DNA of 64,000 bases from VRUE01 sp035712345. Lineage in GTDB: Bacteria; Actinomycetota; Thermoleophilia; Solirubrobacterales; 70-9. Both the position numbers and the translations under genes were made by a program. The stretch is taken from assembly GCA_035712345.1 (NCBI GenBank), contig DASTAY010000045.1, positions 1-64,000 on the forward strand, given 5' to 3'. Below are positions 26,886-35,716 of the stretch, piece by piece (within the stretch, counting starts at the first letter, position 1; each line of letters begins with the position of its first letter). A model generated the notes under the pieces. The model saw only the letters and a list, made by a program, of their open reading frames with translations, searched no databases and was not told the DNA's origin.

Positions 26886-26945
26886 GCGCGGGCTGTTTTC
26901 AGGCCGCAGCCCGTCGGATCCCGGACCAGGAGGACTAAGTAGAGC

Positions 26946-28829
26946 ATGGATGCGTCAGCAGTCAGCGAGGGTGGGGCCACAGCGATCCTGGACGGCCTCG
27001 ACGTCGAGCACGGCAAGCGCCAGCACGGCAAGGGGCCGATCGGCTCGCGCGAGAACCCCGAGCGACTGGAGAACGTCCCCGGCCATGTGATCCCGATCCT
27101 CGCCGAGGAGTTCGAGGACTTCAGCTCCGAGGCCGGCAGCTTCCTCGAGGGCGAGCGGGGCGAGGACACCTTCATCCCCTTCCGGCTCAAACAGGGCGTC
27201 TACGGGCAGCGCCAGGCGGACGTGCAGATGATCCGCGTCAAGCTGCCCTTCGGCGGCGTCTCACCCGAGCAGATGGAGGCCTTCGCCGACGTGATCGAGC
27301 GCTGGGTGCCGCTGCGCAAAGGCCACATCACGACCCGTCAGAACATCCAGCTGCACCACGTCCCGCTCGCCGACGCGGCCGAGCTGATCCGCGAGCTCGG
27401 CAAGGCCGGGCTCTCCTCGCGCGAGGGCTGCGGGAACACCGTCCGCAACGTCACCGCCGACCCCTACGCCGGCGTCGCCGCCGACGAGGTCTTCGACCCG
27501 ACGCCCTACGCCGGCGCCTACGTGCGCTACTTCGTCCGCCACCCGGTCACCCAGGCGATGCCGCGCAAGTGGAAGACCGCCTTCTCCTCCTCCCCCGCCG
27601 ATCGCGCGATCGTGCCGATCCACGACATCGGCTTCCTGCCGGTGCTGCGCGACGGCGAGCGCGGCTTCGAAGTCTGGGTCGGCGGCGGCACCGCGATCAT
27701 GCCCCGGCTCGCCCACCGCATCTTCGACTTCGTCGGCGCCGACGACGGCTCCTACCTGAAGGTGACCGAGGCGGTCGTCCGCATCTTCGACCGCCAGGAC
27801 TGGCTGCGCAAGAACCGCGCCCGGGCGCGGATCAAGGTCCTGCTGGACAAAATCGGCCCCGAGGCCTTCCGGGCGCTGGTCGACGAGGAGCTGACCGGCG
27901 AGTGGGTCGGCGAACGAGACTTCGCGGCCGAGCTGGAGCGGCTGCGCTTCGACGTCGACGAGGAGGCGGGCGCGCCGGCGCCCGGCGCCGCCCACGGATC
28001 GCCCAACGGCGACCGCTCCCAGTTCGACGTCTTCGTCGAGCGCAACGTGACGGCGCAGCGCCAGCCCGGCTTCTCCGCCGTGGCGGTCAAGGTGACGCGC
28101 GGCGACCTCACGCCGGAGCAGTTCCGCGGCCTGGCGGCGATCATGCGCGATTACTGCGGCGGCTTCGCCCGCAGCACCGTCGAGCAGAACATGATCCTGC
28201 GCTGGGTCCGCGACGAGGCGCTCTACGACGTCTGGAGCCGGCTGCGCGAGCTCGGCCTCGAGGGGTCGGGCGCCTTCGAAATCGACGACGTGATCAGCTG
28301 CCCCGGCACCGACAGCTGCAAAATGGGGATCACCGCCTCGATGGGCCTAAACGAGGCGATCTCCGCGCGGCTCGAGTCGATGGCGATCGAGGACCCGCTG
28401 ACCAGGGCCGTGCAGATCAAGATGAGCGGCTGCCCCAACGGCTGCGGCCAGCACCACATCGGCACGATCGGCTTCTACGGCGCCTCGCTGAAGGTGGGCG
28501 ATCGCCAGATGCCCGCCTACATCCCCCACGTCGGCGGCCGGGCGAGCGACGGCGACGTCGCCTTCGGCAAGCGGCTCAAGTCGCGCCTGCCGGCCAAGCG
28601 CGTGCCCGACGCGGTGGAGCGCTGGCTGCGGATGTACGAGGCCGAGCGCGAGGCGGGCGAGACCTTCGAGGCCTACGCCGAGCGCGCCGGCAACGAGCGC
28701 TTCGAAGCGGAGGTCAAGGAGCTGACCCTGCCGGCCGAGTTCGGGCTCGAGACGATGGAGGAGTTCATCGACTGGAACCGCTCCAGCCCCTACAAGGTCG
28801 AGCGCGGCGAGGGCGAGTGCGCGATCTGA
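26946..28829 (+). CDS. Ferredoxin-dependent nitrite/sulfite reductase
   Basis: 627 residues, siroheme-[4Fe-4S] reductase performing the six-electron reduction of sulfite to sulfide or nitrite to ammonia in the cytoplasm. The cluster/siroheme cysteines are in SCPGTDSCKMG and MSGCPNGCGQHH, and the siroheme-binding RKGHITTRQNIQLHHV segment is present. The family does not allow sulfite and nitrite to be separated by eye, and the usual neighbours of either pathway are absent. AGGAGG at 26929-26934 is a strong ribosome site. A ferredoxin gene lies 0.55 kb downstream on the other strand and could be the donor. Confidence 0.93.
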   Translation: MDASAVSEGGATAILDGLDVEHGKRQHGKGPIGSRENPERLENVPGHVIPILAEEFEDFSSEAGSFLEGERGEDTFIPFRLKQGVYGQRQADVQMIRVKLPFGGVSPEQMEAFADVIERWVPLRKGHITTRQNIQLHHVPLADAAELIRELGKAGLSSREGCGNTVRNVTADPYAGVAADEVFDPTPYAGAYVRYFVRHPVTQAMPRKWKTAFSSSPADRAIVPIHDIGFLPVLRDGERGFEVWVGGGTAIMPRLAHRIFDFVGADDGSYLKVTEAVVRIFDRQDWLRKNRARARIKVLLDKIGPEAFRALVDEELTGEWVGERDFAAELERLRFDVDEEAGAPAPGAAHGSPNGDRSQFDVFVERNVTAQRQPGFSAVAVKVTRGDLTPEQFRGLAAIMRDYCGGFARSTVEQNMILRWVRDEALYDVWSRLRELGLEGSGAFEIDDVISCPGTDSCKMGITASMGLNEAISARLESMAIEDPLTRAVQIKMSGCPNGCGQHHIGTIGFYGASLKVGDRQMPAYIPHVGGRASDGDVAFGKRLKSRLPAKRVPDAVERWLRMYEAEREAGETFEAYAERAGNERFEAEVKELTLPAEFGLETMEEFIDWNRSSPYKVERGEGECAI

Positions 28830-28843
28830 GCTGATCCCGCGAC

Positions 28844-28891
28844 GCGTATCCGACTTTCACCCCACCAGAGGTGGGTCAATCTCGGATACGC
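28844..28891. terminator. Nested hairpin between convergent genes
   Basis: Outer arms GCGTATCCGA (28844-28853) and TCGGATACGC (28882-28891) enclose a second stem CCCACC/GGTGGG (28861-28866, 28870-28875). It lies between the reductase stop and the end of the opposite membrane-protein gene, a likely two-way terminator without a T-tract. It does not share sequence with the palindromes at 1.8 and 10.3 kb. Confidence 0.65.
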
Positions 28892-28906
28892 AGCGAGGGC
28901 GGGCGG

Positions 28907-29380
28907 TCAGGCGACGAGGACGGCGCCGAGCACGACGAGCGCCAGGGTGATGAGGGCGATCGCGGCGCGCAGCGCCGTCGCCAGCACGGCGCCGCGGCGG
29001 ACCCGGGCCAGGATCTCGGCGTCCGCGCCGCTCTCCAGCGCCCGCCGGCGCAGCCGGGTCATCGCCCGCGCCTGCGCCATCCCGGCGACGGCGGCCAGCA
29101 AAAGGGCGCCGGCGAGGGCCGCGGTGGCGATCAGCACGCCGTCCCACGGGTGGTCGTCGAGCAGGATCGCCCCCGTGGCGAGCGCGACGAGCAGGGCGAC
29201 CGTCCCGACGACGCCGTAGGCGCGGCCGAGTGCGCGGAAGAAGGCGACGCGCTGGGCGGGATCGAGGGTCCGCGACGCGGCCCGCGCGACGACGAAGATC
29301 GCCACCAGCCCGCCGACCCAGATCGCTGACGCGATCGCGTTGACGACGACCAGCGGAACCGATGCCGCAGTCGGGATCAC
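28907..29380 (-). CDS. Four-helix membrane protein, CopD-like
   Basis: 157 residues, with hydrophobic segments at PLVVVNAIASAIWVGGLVAIFVVA, GRAYGVVGTVALLVALATGAILL, VLIATAALAGALLLAAVAGMA and TALRAAIALITLALVVLGAVLV. The arrangement resembles small CopD/DUF-type integral membrane proteins, but no metal-binding motif is visible. GTG 29380 overlaps the ferredoxin stop (GTGA), so it is made together with ferredoxin. Confidence 0.75.
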   Translation of the reverse strand: MIPTAASVPLVVVNAIASAIWVGGLVAIFVVARAASRTLDPAQRVAFFRALGRAYGVVGTVALLVALATGAILLDDHPWDGVLIATAALAGALLLAAVAGMAQARAMTRLRRRALESGADAEILARVRRGAVLATALRAAIALITLALVVLGAVLVA

Positions 29381-29643
29381 CCCCGACCCCGAAAGTGGGC
29401 GGCGTTGATCTCGACGTACTTCTGCCACTCGCCGGGGACCTGGTCCTCCGGGTAGATCGCGTCGACCGGGCAGGCCTCGACGCAGGCGTCGCAGTCGATG
29501 CACTCGTCGGGGTCGATATAGAGCATCTCGTGCTGCTCGTAATCGGCCTCGTCGGGAGTCGGGTGGATGCAGTCGACAGGACAGACCTCGACGCAGGAAT
29601 TGTCCTTGGTGCCGATGCAGGGCTCGGTGATCACGTAGGCCAT
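29377..29643 (-). CDS. fdxA: Seven-iron type ferredoxin
   Basis: 88 residues. Cluster-binding motifs are CIGTKDNSCVEVCPVDCIHP (an N-terminal C-x7-C-x3-CP arrangement as in 3Fe-4S/4Fe-4S ferredoxins) and CIDCDACVEACPVDAIYP. It should carry low-potential electrons in the cytoplasm, for example to the nearby siroheme reductase. ATG 29643 has GGAGGA just upstream. Divergent from the regulator at 29739, with a clear dyad between them, so its expression may be sensed by an Fe-S regulator. Confidence 0.94.
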   Translation of the reverse strand: MAYVITEPCIGTKDNSCVEVCPVDCIHPTPDEADYEQHEMLYIDPDECIDCDACVEACPVDAIYPEDQVPGEWQKYVEINAAHFRGRG

Positions 29644-29704
29644 CGCGGTCCTCCAAGGGTCGGTTTCGAATCGGGGGTGGAGCAAGGTAGCAGGCTCGCG
29701 CTGC

Positions 29705-29727
29705 TTTACACAGCATATATGTGTAAA
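29705..29727. promoter_or_regulatory. Palindrome TTTACACA-N7-TGTGTAAA, candidate operator
   Basis: Perfect 8-bp arms at 29705-29712 and 29720-29727 with an AT-rich 7-nt spacer, in a region that is otherwise GC-rich. It ends 11 nt before the ATG of the winged-helix regulator and lies 62 nt upstream of the divergent ferredoxin start. It is the best operator candidate in the window, presumably bound by the neighbouring regulator. Confidence 0.75.
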
Positions 29728-29738
29728 CTCTGCTGGGA

Positions 29739-30404
29739 ATGGACCTTCCACGGCCGTCCGAGGACGCACTGGCGCAACCGACCCGCGCCCAGATCTTCGC
29801 CTTCCTCGTCGAGCGGCGCGGCCCGGCGGGAACCGAGGAGATCGCCGAGCATTTCAGCCGGCACCCCAACGGAGTGCGGCGCCACCTCGAGCGGCTCGAG
29901 GAGGGCGGCTTCGTCACCCGGGGCCGGGTTCGGGGGGGACAGGGACGCCCGCGGGACAGCTGGGCCGTGTCGCCGGACGCCCACCCCGGCGGGAGCAGGC
30001 CGCGTGCCTATGCCGACCTGGCGCGCTGGCTCGCCCGGGCGACCCCGGCCGGACCGACTCGGCTGCGCGAGCTCGAGCGCAGGGGACGGGAGATCGGCCG
30101 CGAGCTGGCGCCCGCGCCGGACGGCGATCCGGTCGAGCTCTTCCGCGACACGATCGCGGCGCTCGGGTTCCAGCCGGCGCTCGACGTCAAAGCCGAGGGT
30201 GGGTTCACCTGCTCGCTCGAAAACTGCCCCTACCGTGACTCGGCGCGCGAGAACGCCGACGTCGTCTGCACCCTGCACCGCGGGATAACCGACGGCATCC
30301 TCGCCGAGCTCGACCCCGAGGCGGAGCTGGTCCGCTTCGAGCCCCGCGACCCCGAGCGCGCCGGGTGCCTGGTCGAGGTGAGCGGCGGAGCCTCTTCCGC
30401 GTGA
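29739..30404 (+). CDS. Winged-helix regulator with C-terminal cysteine cluster (SufR-like)
   Basis: 221 residues. The N-terminus is a helix-turn-helix of the ArsR/DeoR style (PTRAQIFAFLVERRGPAGTEEIAEHFSRHPNGVRRHLERLEEGGF). The C-terminal part has cysteines in TCSLENCPYRDSARENADVVCTLHRG, resembling the C-x12/13-C type site that holds an Fe-S cluster in SufR repressors. It probably senses iron, oxygen or cluster status. A perfect palindrome lies in its own promoter shared with ferredoxin. A further Cys near the end (AGCLVEV) may be the last ligand. Confidence 0.85.
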   Translation: MDLPRPSEDALAQPTRAQIFAFLVERRGPAGTEEIAEHFSRHPNGVRRHLERLEEGGFVTRGRVRGGQGRPRDSWAVSPDAHPGGSRPRAYADLARWLARATPAGPTRLRELERRGREIGRELAPAPDGDPVELFRDTIAALGFQPALDVKAEGGFTCSLENCPYRDSARENADVVCTLHRGITDGILAELDPEAELVRFEPRDPERAGCLVEVSGGASSA

Positions 30405-30461
30405 CCTCGCCTACGCGACGCTTGGGAGCCGCATGGGGCGAGGCCGAGGCCCGACTCTGTT

Positions 30462-30488
30462 AGTTTCTCCACTGTTCGTGTAGAAACT
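30462..30488. promoter_or_regulatory. Inverted repeat upstream of cytochrome oxidase subunit I
   Basis: AGTTTCT-C-CAC (30462-30472) and GTG-T-AGAAACT (30478-30488) pair with one mismatch around TGTTC. It lies 24 nt before the oxidase start and 58 nt after the regulator stop. It differs from the TTTACACA palindrome, so a different binding protein is likely. Confidence 0.5.
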
Positions 30489-30512
30489 CCACCGAAAGGG
30501 CCCGCTCTGCCC

Positions 30513-32507
30513 ATGCCCCCCAGCACGCTCCGACGATCGGCCGAGGAAACCGTCGGCGGCGGCGGCGCCGGGTTCGGCGTCTCCGGCAGCGAGCTCGCGG
30601 CGCAGTGGCTGCGCGGCCTGCTCGGGGCCGTGGTGGGCGGGGCGGTCGGCTTCGGGCTGGTGATCGGGCTGCGCGCGATCTCGGGGCTGCCGATCTTCCA
30701 GACCGAGCAGACCGGCTACCCGCACGTGGTCGTCCCGGTTATCACCGCGGCATTCGGCTTCCTGATCGGCTTCGGCGCGATCTCCTACTGGTTGCGCTGG
30801 GCGCTCGGCGAGCCGACCCGGCCGGAGGATCACGCCAGCCATGGGGCCGCCACTTGGCGGGATTACTTCACCTTCAACACCGATCACAAGGTGATCGGCA
30901 TCCAGTACATCGTCACCACTTTCTTCTTCTTCTTCGTCGGCGGCCTGCTGGCGATGCTGATCCGCGCCGAGCTGGCGCAGCCCGGCACCCAGGTCGTCGA
31001 CGCCGGCACCTACAACAGCCTCTTCTCCGCCCACGCCGCGATCATGATCTTCCTCTTCGTGATCCCGGTCTTCGCCGGCATCGCGAACTACGTGCTGCCG
31101 CTGATGATCGGCGCTCCGGACATGGCCTTCCCGCGCCTCAACGCGCTCAGCTTCTGGCTGCTGCCGCTGGCGGGGCTGATCTTCCTCAGCAGCTTCCTCG
31201 TCCCCGGTGGCGCCTTCGACGCCGGTTGGACCGGCTACGCGCCGCTCTCCACCGGCGCCCCGCTGGGGCAGTCGTTCTTCAACATCGGCGTCCAGTTCGC
31301 CGGCTTCTCCTCGATCCTCGCCGCGCTCAACTTCCTGGTCACGATGATCACCATGCGCGCGCCGGGGATGAGCTTCTGGCGGATGCCGCTGCTGGCCTGG
31401 GCCAACCTCGCCACCTCGCTGCTGGTCATCGCCGCCACCCCGTTCATCGCCGGGGTGCAGTTCATGGTGCTGATGGACCGCGTCCTGCACACCAACTTCT
31501 TCCAGTTCGCCGCCGGCGGGGACGTCGTCAGCTACCAGCACATCTTCTGGTTCTATTCGCACCCGGCCGTCTACATCATGATCATCCCCGGCTTCGGGAT
31601 CATCAGCGAGGTCATCTCCACCCACTCGCGCAAACCGATCTTCGGCTACCGGCTGATGGCGCTCTCGCTGCTCGCGATCATCGTCCTCAGCTACTCGGTC
31701 TGGGCGCACCACATGTTCGTCGCCGGCATGTTCAGCTGGCTGCGCGTGCCGATGATGCTGACCTCGGTGCTGATCGCGGTGCCGACCGGGATCAAGATCT
31801 TCTCCTGGCTGGGCACGCTCTACTTCGGCAAGATCCACCTGCGCTCGACCTCGATGCTGTTCGCCCTCGGCTTCATCGCCAGCTTCATCGTCGGCGGGAT
31901 CAGCGGCGTGATGCTGGCGATGGTGCCGATCGACATCCACGTCACCGACACCTACTTCATCGTCGCCCACATCCATTTCGTCCTCTTCGCCGGCTCCGTC
32001 TTCACGATCTTCGCCGGGATCTACTACTGGTTCCCGAAGATCACCGGGCGGATGTACGACGAGGGGCTGGGGCGGGTCCACTTCTGGCTGACCCTGGTCG
32101 GGACCTGGGGCACCTTCCTGCCGATGCACTGGGTCGGCATGGACGGGATGCCGCGCCGGGTCGCCGACTACGCCGCCCAGTTCGGCGAGTGGAACCTGCT
32201 GATCTCCGTCTTCGGCTTCCTGCTCGGCGCCGCCCAGCTCGTCTTCCTCTACAACATGGTCGTCAGCTGGCGCTTCGGGCCGCGCGCCGCGGCCAACCCG
32301 TGGCGCGCGCAGACGATCGAGTGGCAGGTCTCCTCTCCCCCGCCCCGCTTCAACTTCAAGCGGATCCCCCGCGTCGTCGGCGGGCCCTACGAGTTCGGCG
32401 TCCCCGGCGCCAGGCATGCGCTGATGGACGAGAGCGACGAGGAGGCACAACGGCGCAGGGCGTCGCGGAGCTCGGAGCTGGCTCTCGGCAGCGGCTCGAC
32501 GCCCTGA
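30513..32507 (+). CDS. ctaD: Cytochrome c oxidase subunit I, A2-type heme-copper oxidase
   Basis: 664 residues. It contains the haem and CuB ligands: His in FSAHAAIMIFLFVIP, HPAVY and WAHHMFVAGM, and HIHFVLFAG. In place of the A1-type GHPEVY motif with its proton-gating Glu, it has FYSHPAVYIMIIPGFG, the YS variant of the A2 family. About 100 residues of extra N-terminus with two hydrophobic helices precede the core. Embedded in the plasma membrane, it reduces O2 to water and pumps protons. Subunits II and III are not adjacent. ATG 30513 follows an inverted-repeat promoter region. Confidence 0.94.
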   Translation: MPPSTLRRSAEETVGGGGAGFGVSGSELAAQWLRGLLGAVVGGAVGFGLVIGLRAISGLPIFQTEQTGYPHVVVPVITAAFGFLIGFGAISYWLRWALGEPTRPEDHASHGAATWRDYFTFNTDHKVIGIQYIVTTFFFFFVGGLLAMLIRAELAQPGTQVVDAGTYNSLFSAHAAIMIFLFVIPVFAGIANYVLPLMIGAPDMAFPRLNALSFWLLPLAGLIFLSSFLVPGGAFDAGWTGYAPLSTGAPLGQSFFNIGVQFAGFSSILAALNFLVTMITMRAPGMSFWRMPLLAWANLATSLLVIAATPFIAGVQFMVLMDRVLHTNFFQFAAGGDVVSYQHIFWFYSHPAVYIMIIPGFGIISEVISTHSRKPIFGYRLMALSLLAIIVLSYSVWAHHMFVAGMFSWLRVPMMLTSVLIAVPTGIKIFSWLGTLYFGKIHLRSTSMLFALGFIASFIVGGISGVMLAMVPIDIHVTDTYFIVAHIHFVLFAGSVFTIFAGIYYWFPKITGRMYDEGLGRVHFWLTLVGTWGTFLPMHWVGMDGMPRRVADYAAQFGEWNLLISVFGFLLGAAQLVFLYNMVVSWRFGPRAAANPWRAQTIEWQVSSPPPRFNFKRIPRVVGGPYEFGVPGARHALMDESDEEAQRRRASRSSELALGSGSTP

Positions 32508-32568
32508 CGCGGGATCTTTCGGGCGCCGCGCGGCCCGATATTAGATCGCGACACGATATTTTTCGCGG

Positions 32569-34221
32569 ATGAGCGCCTCCAGCCCGCGCGACGTGAGCCA
32601 TCTCGGCGATTTCGCGACGACCCGCAGGGTCCTCGCGATCGCCGCGCTGGCGCTGCCGATCGGGGCGCTCAGCGCCGGCGTGGCCTGGTGCCTGCTGCGG
32701 CTGATCGGCCTGATCACCAACCTCGTCTTCTACCAGCGCTTCGGCACCGCGCTGGTGGCGCCCGGAGAAGGCCACCACTCGCCGCTGCTGATCCTGCTCG
32801 CGCCGGTCTGCGGCGGCCTCGTGATCGGGCTGATGGCCCGCTTCGGGTCGGAGAAGATCCGCGGCCACGGCATCCCCGAGGCGATCGAGTCGATCCTGAT
32901 CTCCGGCAGCAAGGTGCAGCCGCGGGTCGCGCTGCTGAAGCCGCTCGCCTCGGCGGTCGCGATCGGCACCGGCGGGCCGTTCGGCGCCGAGGGGCCGATC
33001 ATCATGACCGGCGGCGCGCTCGGCTCGATCTGGGCGCAGTTCCTGCACCTGACCGCCGACGAGCGCAAGACGCTCCTCGTCGCCGGCGCCGCGGCGGGGA
33101 TGGCCGCGACCTTCAACGCCCCGCTCGCCTCGGTCCTGCTGGCGGTCGAGCTGCTGCTCTTCGAGTGGCGGCCGCGCAGCTTCATCCCCGTCGTCGCCGC
33201 GGTCGCGGTGGCGACGGTCGTGCGCGTGCCGATGCTCGGCAGCGGCGCGATCTTCCCGGCGCCGCCGGGGGCGCTGCACCTCGATGCCGCGGCCTACGGG
33301 CTCTGCGTCGCCTCGGGCGTCGTCGCCGGCCTGCTGGCGCTGCTGGCGACGACGCTGGTCTACCTCTCCGAGGACACCTTCCAGCGCCTGCCGGTGCACT
33401 GGATGTGGTGGCCGGCGATCGGCGGGGTGATCGTCGGGATCGGCGGCCTGATCGTCCCCCAGGCGCTCGGCGTCGGCTACAACGTGATCGAATCGGAGCT
33501 GAACGGGACGATCACCCTCGACCTGATCGTCGGCATCCTCGTCGTCAAGACGCTGATCTGGTCGCTCTCGCTGGGCTCGGGAACCTCGGGCGGCGTGCTG
33601 GCGCCGATGCTGATGATCGGCGGCGCCCTCGGCGGCCTCGAGGCGGCCGTCTTCCCCCACGTCGGCGTCGGGTTCTGGCCGCTCGTCGGGCTGGCCGGCG
33701 TGCTCGGCGGCGTGATGCGCTCGCCGCTGACCGGCGTCGTCTTCGCGCTCGAGCTGACGCATCGCTACGAAGCCCTGCTGCCGCTGATGATCGGCGCAAC
33801 CGTCGCCTACGCGGTCTCGATCCTGGTCCTGCGGCGCTCCGTCCTGACCGAGAAGATCGCGCGTCGCGGCCTGCACCTCACCCGCGAATACAGCGTCGAC
33901 CCGCTCGAGGTCCTGTTCGTCGGCGACGTGATGGACACCGCCGAGCGCTGGCCGGACGACGCGGTGGAGGTCGCCGTGGTCGCCTACGCGGACGACACCC
34001 TGCGACACGTCGCGTACTCGATGGCCGAGCACGGCGTCACGCGGATGCCCGTGGTGAAGCGGGGCGAGCGCAACCGGGCGGTTGGCACGATCAGCCTCGA
34101 GCAGCTGCTGCAGGGCCGCCTCCGTGACCTGCACGAGGAGCGGCACAGCGAACGGGTCCTCCGGCCGCGCGACCTGATCGGGATACGACGCGAGGGCCTC
34201 GCCGAGGAGAGCGCCGGATAG
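32569..34221 (+). CDS. ClC-type chloride channel/transporter with a C-terminal CBS region
   Basis: 550 residues. The first 420 are a ClC membrane domain with GSGTSGG, TGGPFGAEGPII (the gating Glu kept) and GVMRSPLTGVVFALE. The last 130 residues (DVMDTAERWPDDAVEVAVVAYADDTLRHVAYSMAEHGVTRMPVV) look like one CBS motif or a degenerate pair. It exchanges or conducts chloride. Upstream, CGATATT occurs twice within 62 nt, giving an AT-rich promoter. Two nt separate its stop from the MarR ATG. Confidence 0.93.
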   Translation: MSASSPRDVSHLGDFATTRRVLAIAALALPIGALSAGVAWCLLRLIGLITNLVFYQRFGTALVAPGEGHHSPLLILLAPVCGGLVIGLMARFGSEKIRGHGIPEAIESILISGSKVQPRVALLKPLASAVAIGTGGPFGAEGPIIMTGGALGSIWAQFLHLTADERKTLLVAGAAAGMAATFNAPLASVLLAVELLLFEWRPRSFIPVVAAVAVATVVRVPMLGSGAIFPAPPGALHLDAAAYGLCVASGVVAGLLALLATTLVYLSEDTFQRLPVHWMWWPAIGGVIVGIGGLIVPQALGVGYNVIESELNGTITLDLIVGILVVKTLIWSLSLGSGTSGGVLAPMLMIGGALGGLEAAVFPHVGVGFWPLVGLAGVLGGVMRSPLTGVVFALELTHRYEALLPLMIGATVAYAVSILVLRRSVLTEKIARRGLHLTREYSVDPLEVLFVGDVMDTAERWPDDAVEVAVVAYADDTLRHVAYSMAEHGVTRMPVVKRGERNRAVGTISLEQLLQGRLRDLHEERHSERVLRPRDLIGIRREGLAEESAG

Positions 34222-34223
34222 CC

Positions 34224-34616
34224 ATGCCATCGATGTCGAAGGACGACTACGCGAAGCTTCTGGGGTTCCGCTCGGACCTGCGGCGCTTCCTGCACTGGAG
34301 CGAGGAACAGGCGCGGGTCGAGGGGTTGACGCCGAGCCAGCACCAGCTCCTGCTCGCCGTCAAGGGCCACCGGGGGGCCGACGGTCCCACGATCGGAGAG
34401 ATCGCCGACTACCTCGCCCTGCGCCATCACAGCGCGGTCGGCCTGATCGACCGCGCGGCGAAGTCGGGCCTGGTCGAGCGCAATCGCGACCCCGACGACC
34501 ACAGGATCATCAGGCTGCAGCTGACCGCCGCCGGCGATGCGCTGATCCGGCGACTCTCGAAAGCGCACCTCGAAGAGCTGCGTCGCCTGCGGTCGTTCAC
34601 GCTGCCGAGCCCGTGA
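34224..34616 (+). CDS. MarR-family transcriptional regulator
   Basis: 130 residues. The winged-helix domain is clear: EGLTPSQHQLLLAVKGH, TIGEIADYLALRHHSAVGLIDRAAKSGLVERNRDPDDHRIIRLQLTAAG with the family's D-x-R wing. Follows the ClC gene by 2 nt, so both are probably co-transcribed and it may respond to an ionic or phenolic signal. No palindrome is seen before the ClC gene beyond the CGATATT repeats. Confidence 0.88.
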   Translation: MPSMSKDDYAKLLGFRSDLRRFLHWSEEQARVEGLTPSQHQLLLAVKGHRGADGPTIGEIADYLALRHHSAVGLIDRAAKSGLVERNRDPDDHRIIRLQLTAAGDALIRRLSKAHLEELRRLRSFTLPSP

Positions 34617-34647
34617 TCGAAGGTCTGAAACCGGGTGACCCGAGCCG

Positions 34648-35673
34648 CTAGCCGATCAGCGCCAGGACGCGGCGCTCGATCAGCCCCTGCCGGCGGGGCG
34701 TGACCCTGTCCTCTTCGCCGAGGCCCTGAAGATCGATCGTCTTGCCGTCCCGAAATCGATCGAGCACCCTGGGGTCGATGTAGGAGCTGCGGCAGACCGC
34801 GGGGGTGTTGCCGAGGCGCTCGGCGACGCGCTTGACCGCCTCCCGGATCGCCCGCTCTCCTCCGCCCCGCGAGGTTGGAGCCGCCTCGCGGGCCAGCTCG
34901 ACCGCGGCGAGCACGGTCCCGTGCCAGGTGCGGAAGTCCTTCGCCGAGAACTCCTCGCCCGCCTTCTCCTGCAGATAGGCGTTCACCTCCTCGGAGCGGA
35001 CGTCCCGCCAGGCGCCGTCCTCGCGGAAGACGAGGAGGTCGTCCGGCCCGCTGCGCCTGCGGCGCATCGCCTCGATCGTCGCCTTGACCGCGGGGTCGCG
35101 GATCGACTGCACGCGGCGCTGGCCGCTCTTCGCCGGGAAGTCGAAGACGACCTCCTCGCCCTCGATCGAGACGTGCTCGCGCAGCACCGTGGCGACGCCG
35201 TAGCTCTCGTTGGTCTCGGCGTACTCCTCGCCGCCGATCCGAAAGAAGCCGAGGTCGAGCAGGCGCACGGCACAGGCCAGCGCCCGCTCGCGCGGCATCC
35301 CCTCACGCCCGAGGTCTTTCTTCACCGCCCGGCGCAACCGGGGCAGCTTCGCGGCGAATTCGCGCATCGACTCGAACTTCCGCTGTGCCGCCCGCAGGTG
35401 CCAGCGCTCGTGGTAGAGGTACTGCTTGCGCCCGGCTTCGTCGAGGCCGGTCGCCTGGATGTGGCCGTAGGGGTCGCTGCAGATCCACACCTCGCGCCAG
35501 GCCGGCGGGATGGCGAGGCCGCGGATCCGCTCGAGGGTGTCCTCGTCGCGAATCCGGTCGCCTTCCGGGTCGAGGTAGCTGAAGCCGCCGCCGCGGCGAC
35601 GGCGGCTGATGCCGGGCCCCGAGCAATCCGATCGCCTCAGCCGTCCCCGCGGCGGGGTCGCGCCCGGGCTCAC
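34648..35673 (-). CDS. DNA topoisomerase IB (poxvirus-type)
   Basis: 341 residues, relaxes supercoils through a 3'-phosphotyrosyl intermediate. Features: GGGFSYLDPEGDRIRDEDTLERIRGLAIPPAW at the start, LGFFRIGGEEYAE, KDFRTWHGTVLAA, and the catalytic Tyr in RSSYIDPRVLDRF (near residue 298). GTG 35673 is chosen as the nearest start before the conserved region. It is divergent from the DUF4235 gene, with overlapping promoter space (44 nt). Bacterial type IB enzymes are common in actinobacteria and often stress-associated. Confidence 0.93.
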   Translation of the reverse strand: MSPGATPPRGRLRRSDCSGPGISRRRRGGGFSYLDPEGDRIRDEDTLERIRGLAIPPAWREVWICSDPYGHIQATGLDEAGRKQYLYHERWHLRAAQRKFESMREFAAKLPRLRRAVKKDLGREGMPRERALACAVRLLDLGFFRIGGEEYAETNESYGVATVLREHVSIEGEEVVFDFPAKSGQRRVQSIRDPAVKATIEAMRRRRSGPDDLLVFREDGAWRDVRSEEVNAYLQEKAGEEFSAKDFRTWHGTVLAAVELAREAAPTSRGGGERAIREAVKRVAERLGNTPAVCRSSYIDPRVLDRFRDGKTIDLQGLGEEDRVTPRRQGLIERRVLALIG

Positions 35674-35681
35674 CGCCGCCC

Positions 35682-35706
35682 GTTTGCCTCTCGGGCCGCC
35701 GGGTAG
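35682..35706 (+). promoter_or_regulatory. SigB/SigF-like promoter of the DUF4235 gene
   Basis: GTTT (35682-35685), 15 nt, GGGTAG (35701-35706). The -10 ends 10 nt before ATG 35717, implying a leaderless transcript. The match and spacing are the same as at 4326-4350, 43145-43169 and 40216-40240. Confidence 0.7.
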
Positions 35707-35716
35707 CCCCCGAGCG

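Noticed and set aside
30411..32450. Large minus-strand frame opposite the oxidase gene
   Set aside because: Low-complexity acidic/His/Arg composition without motifs, a shadow of the subunit I gene.
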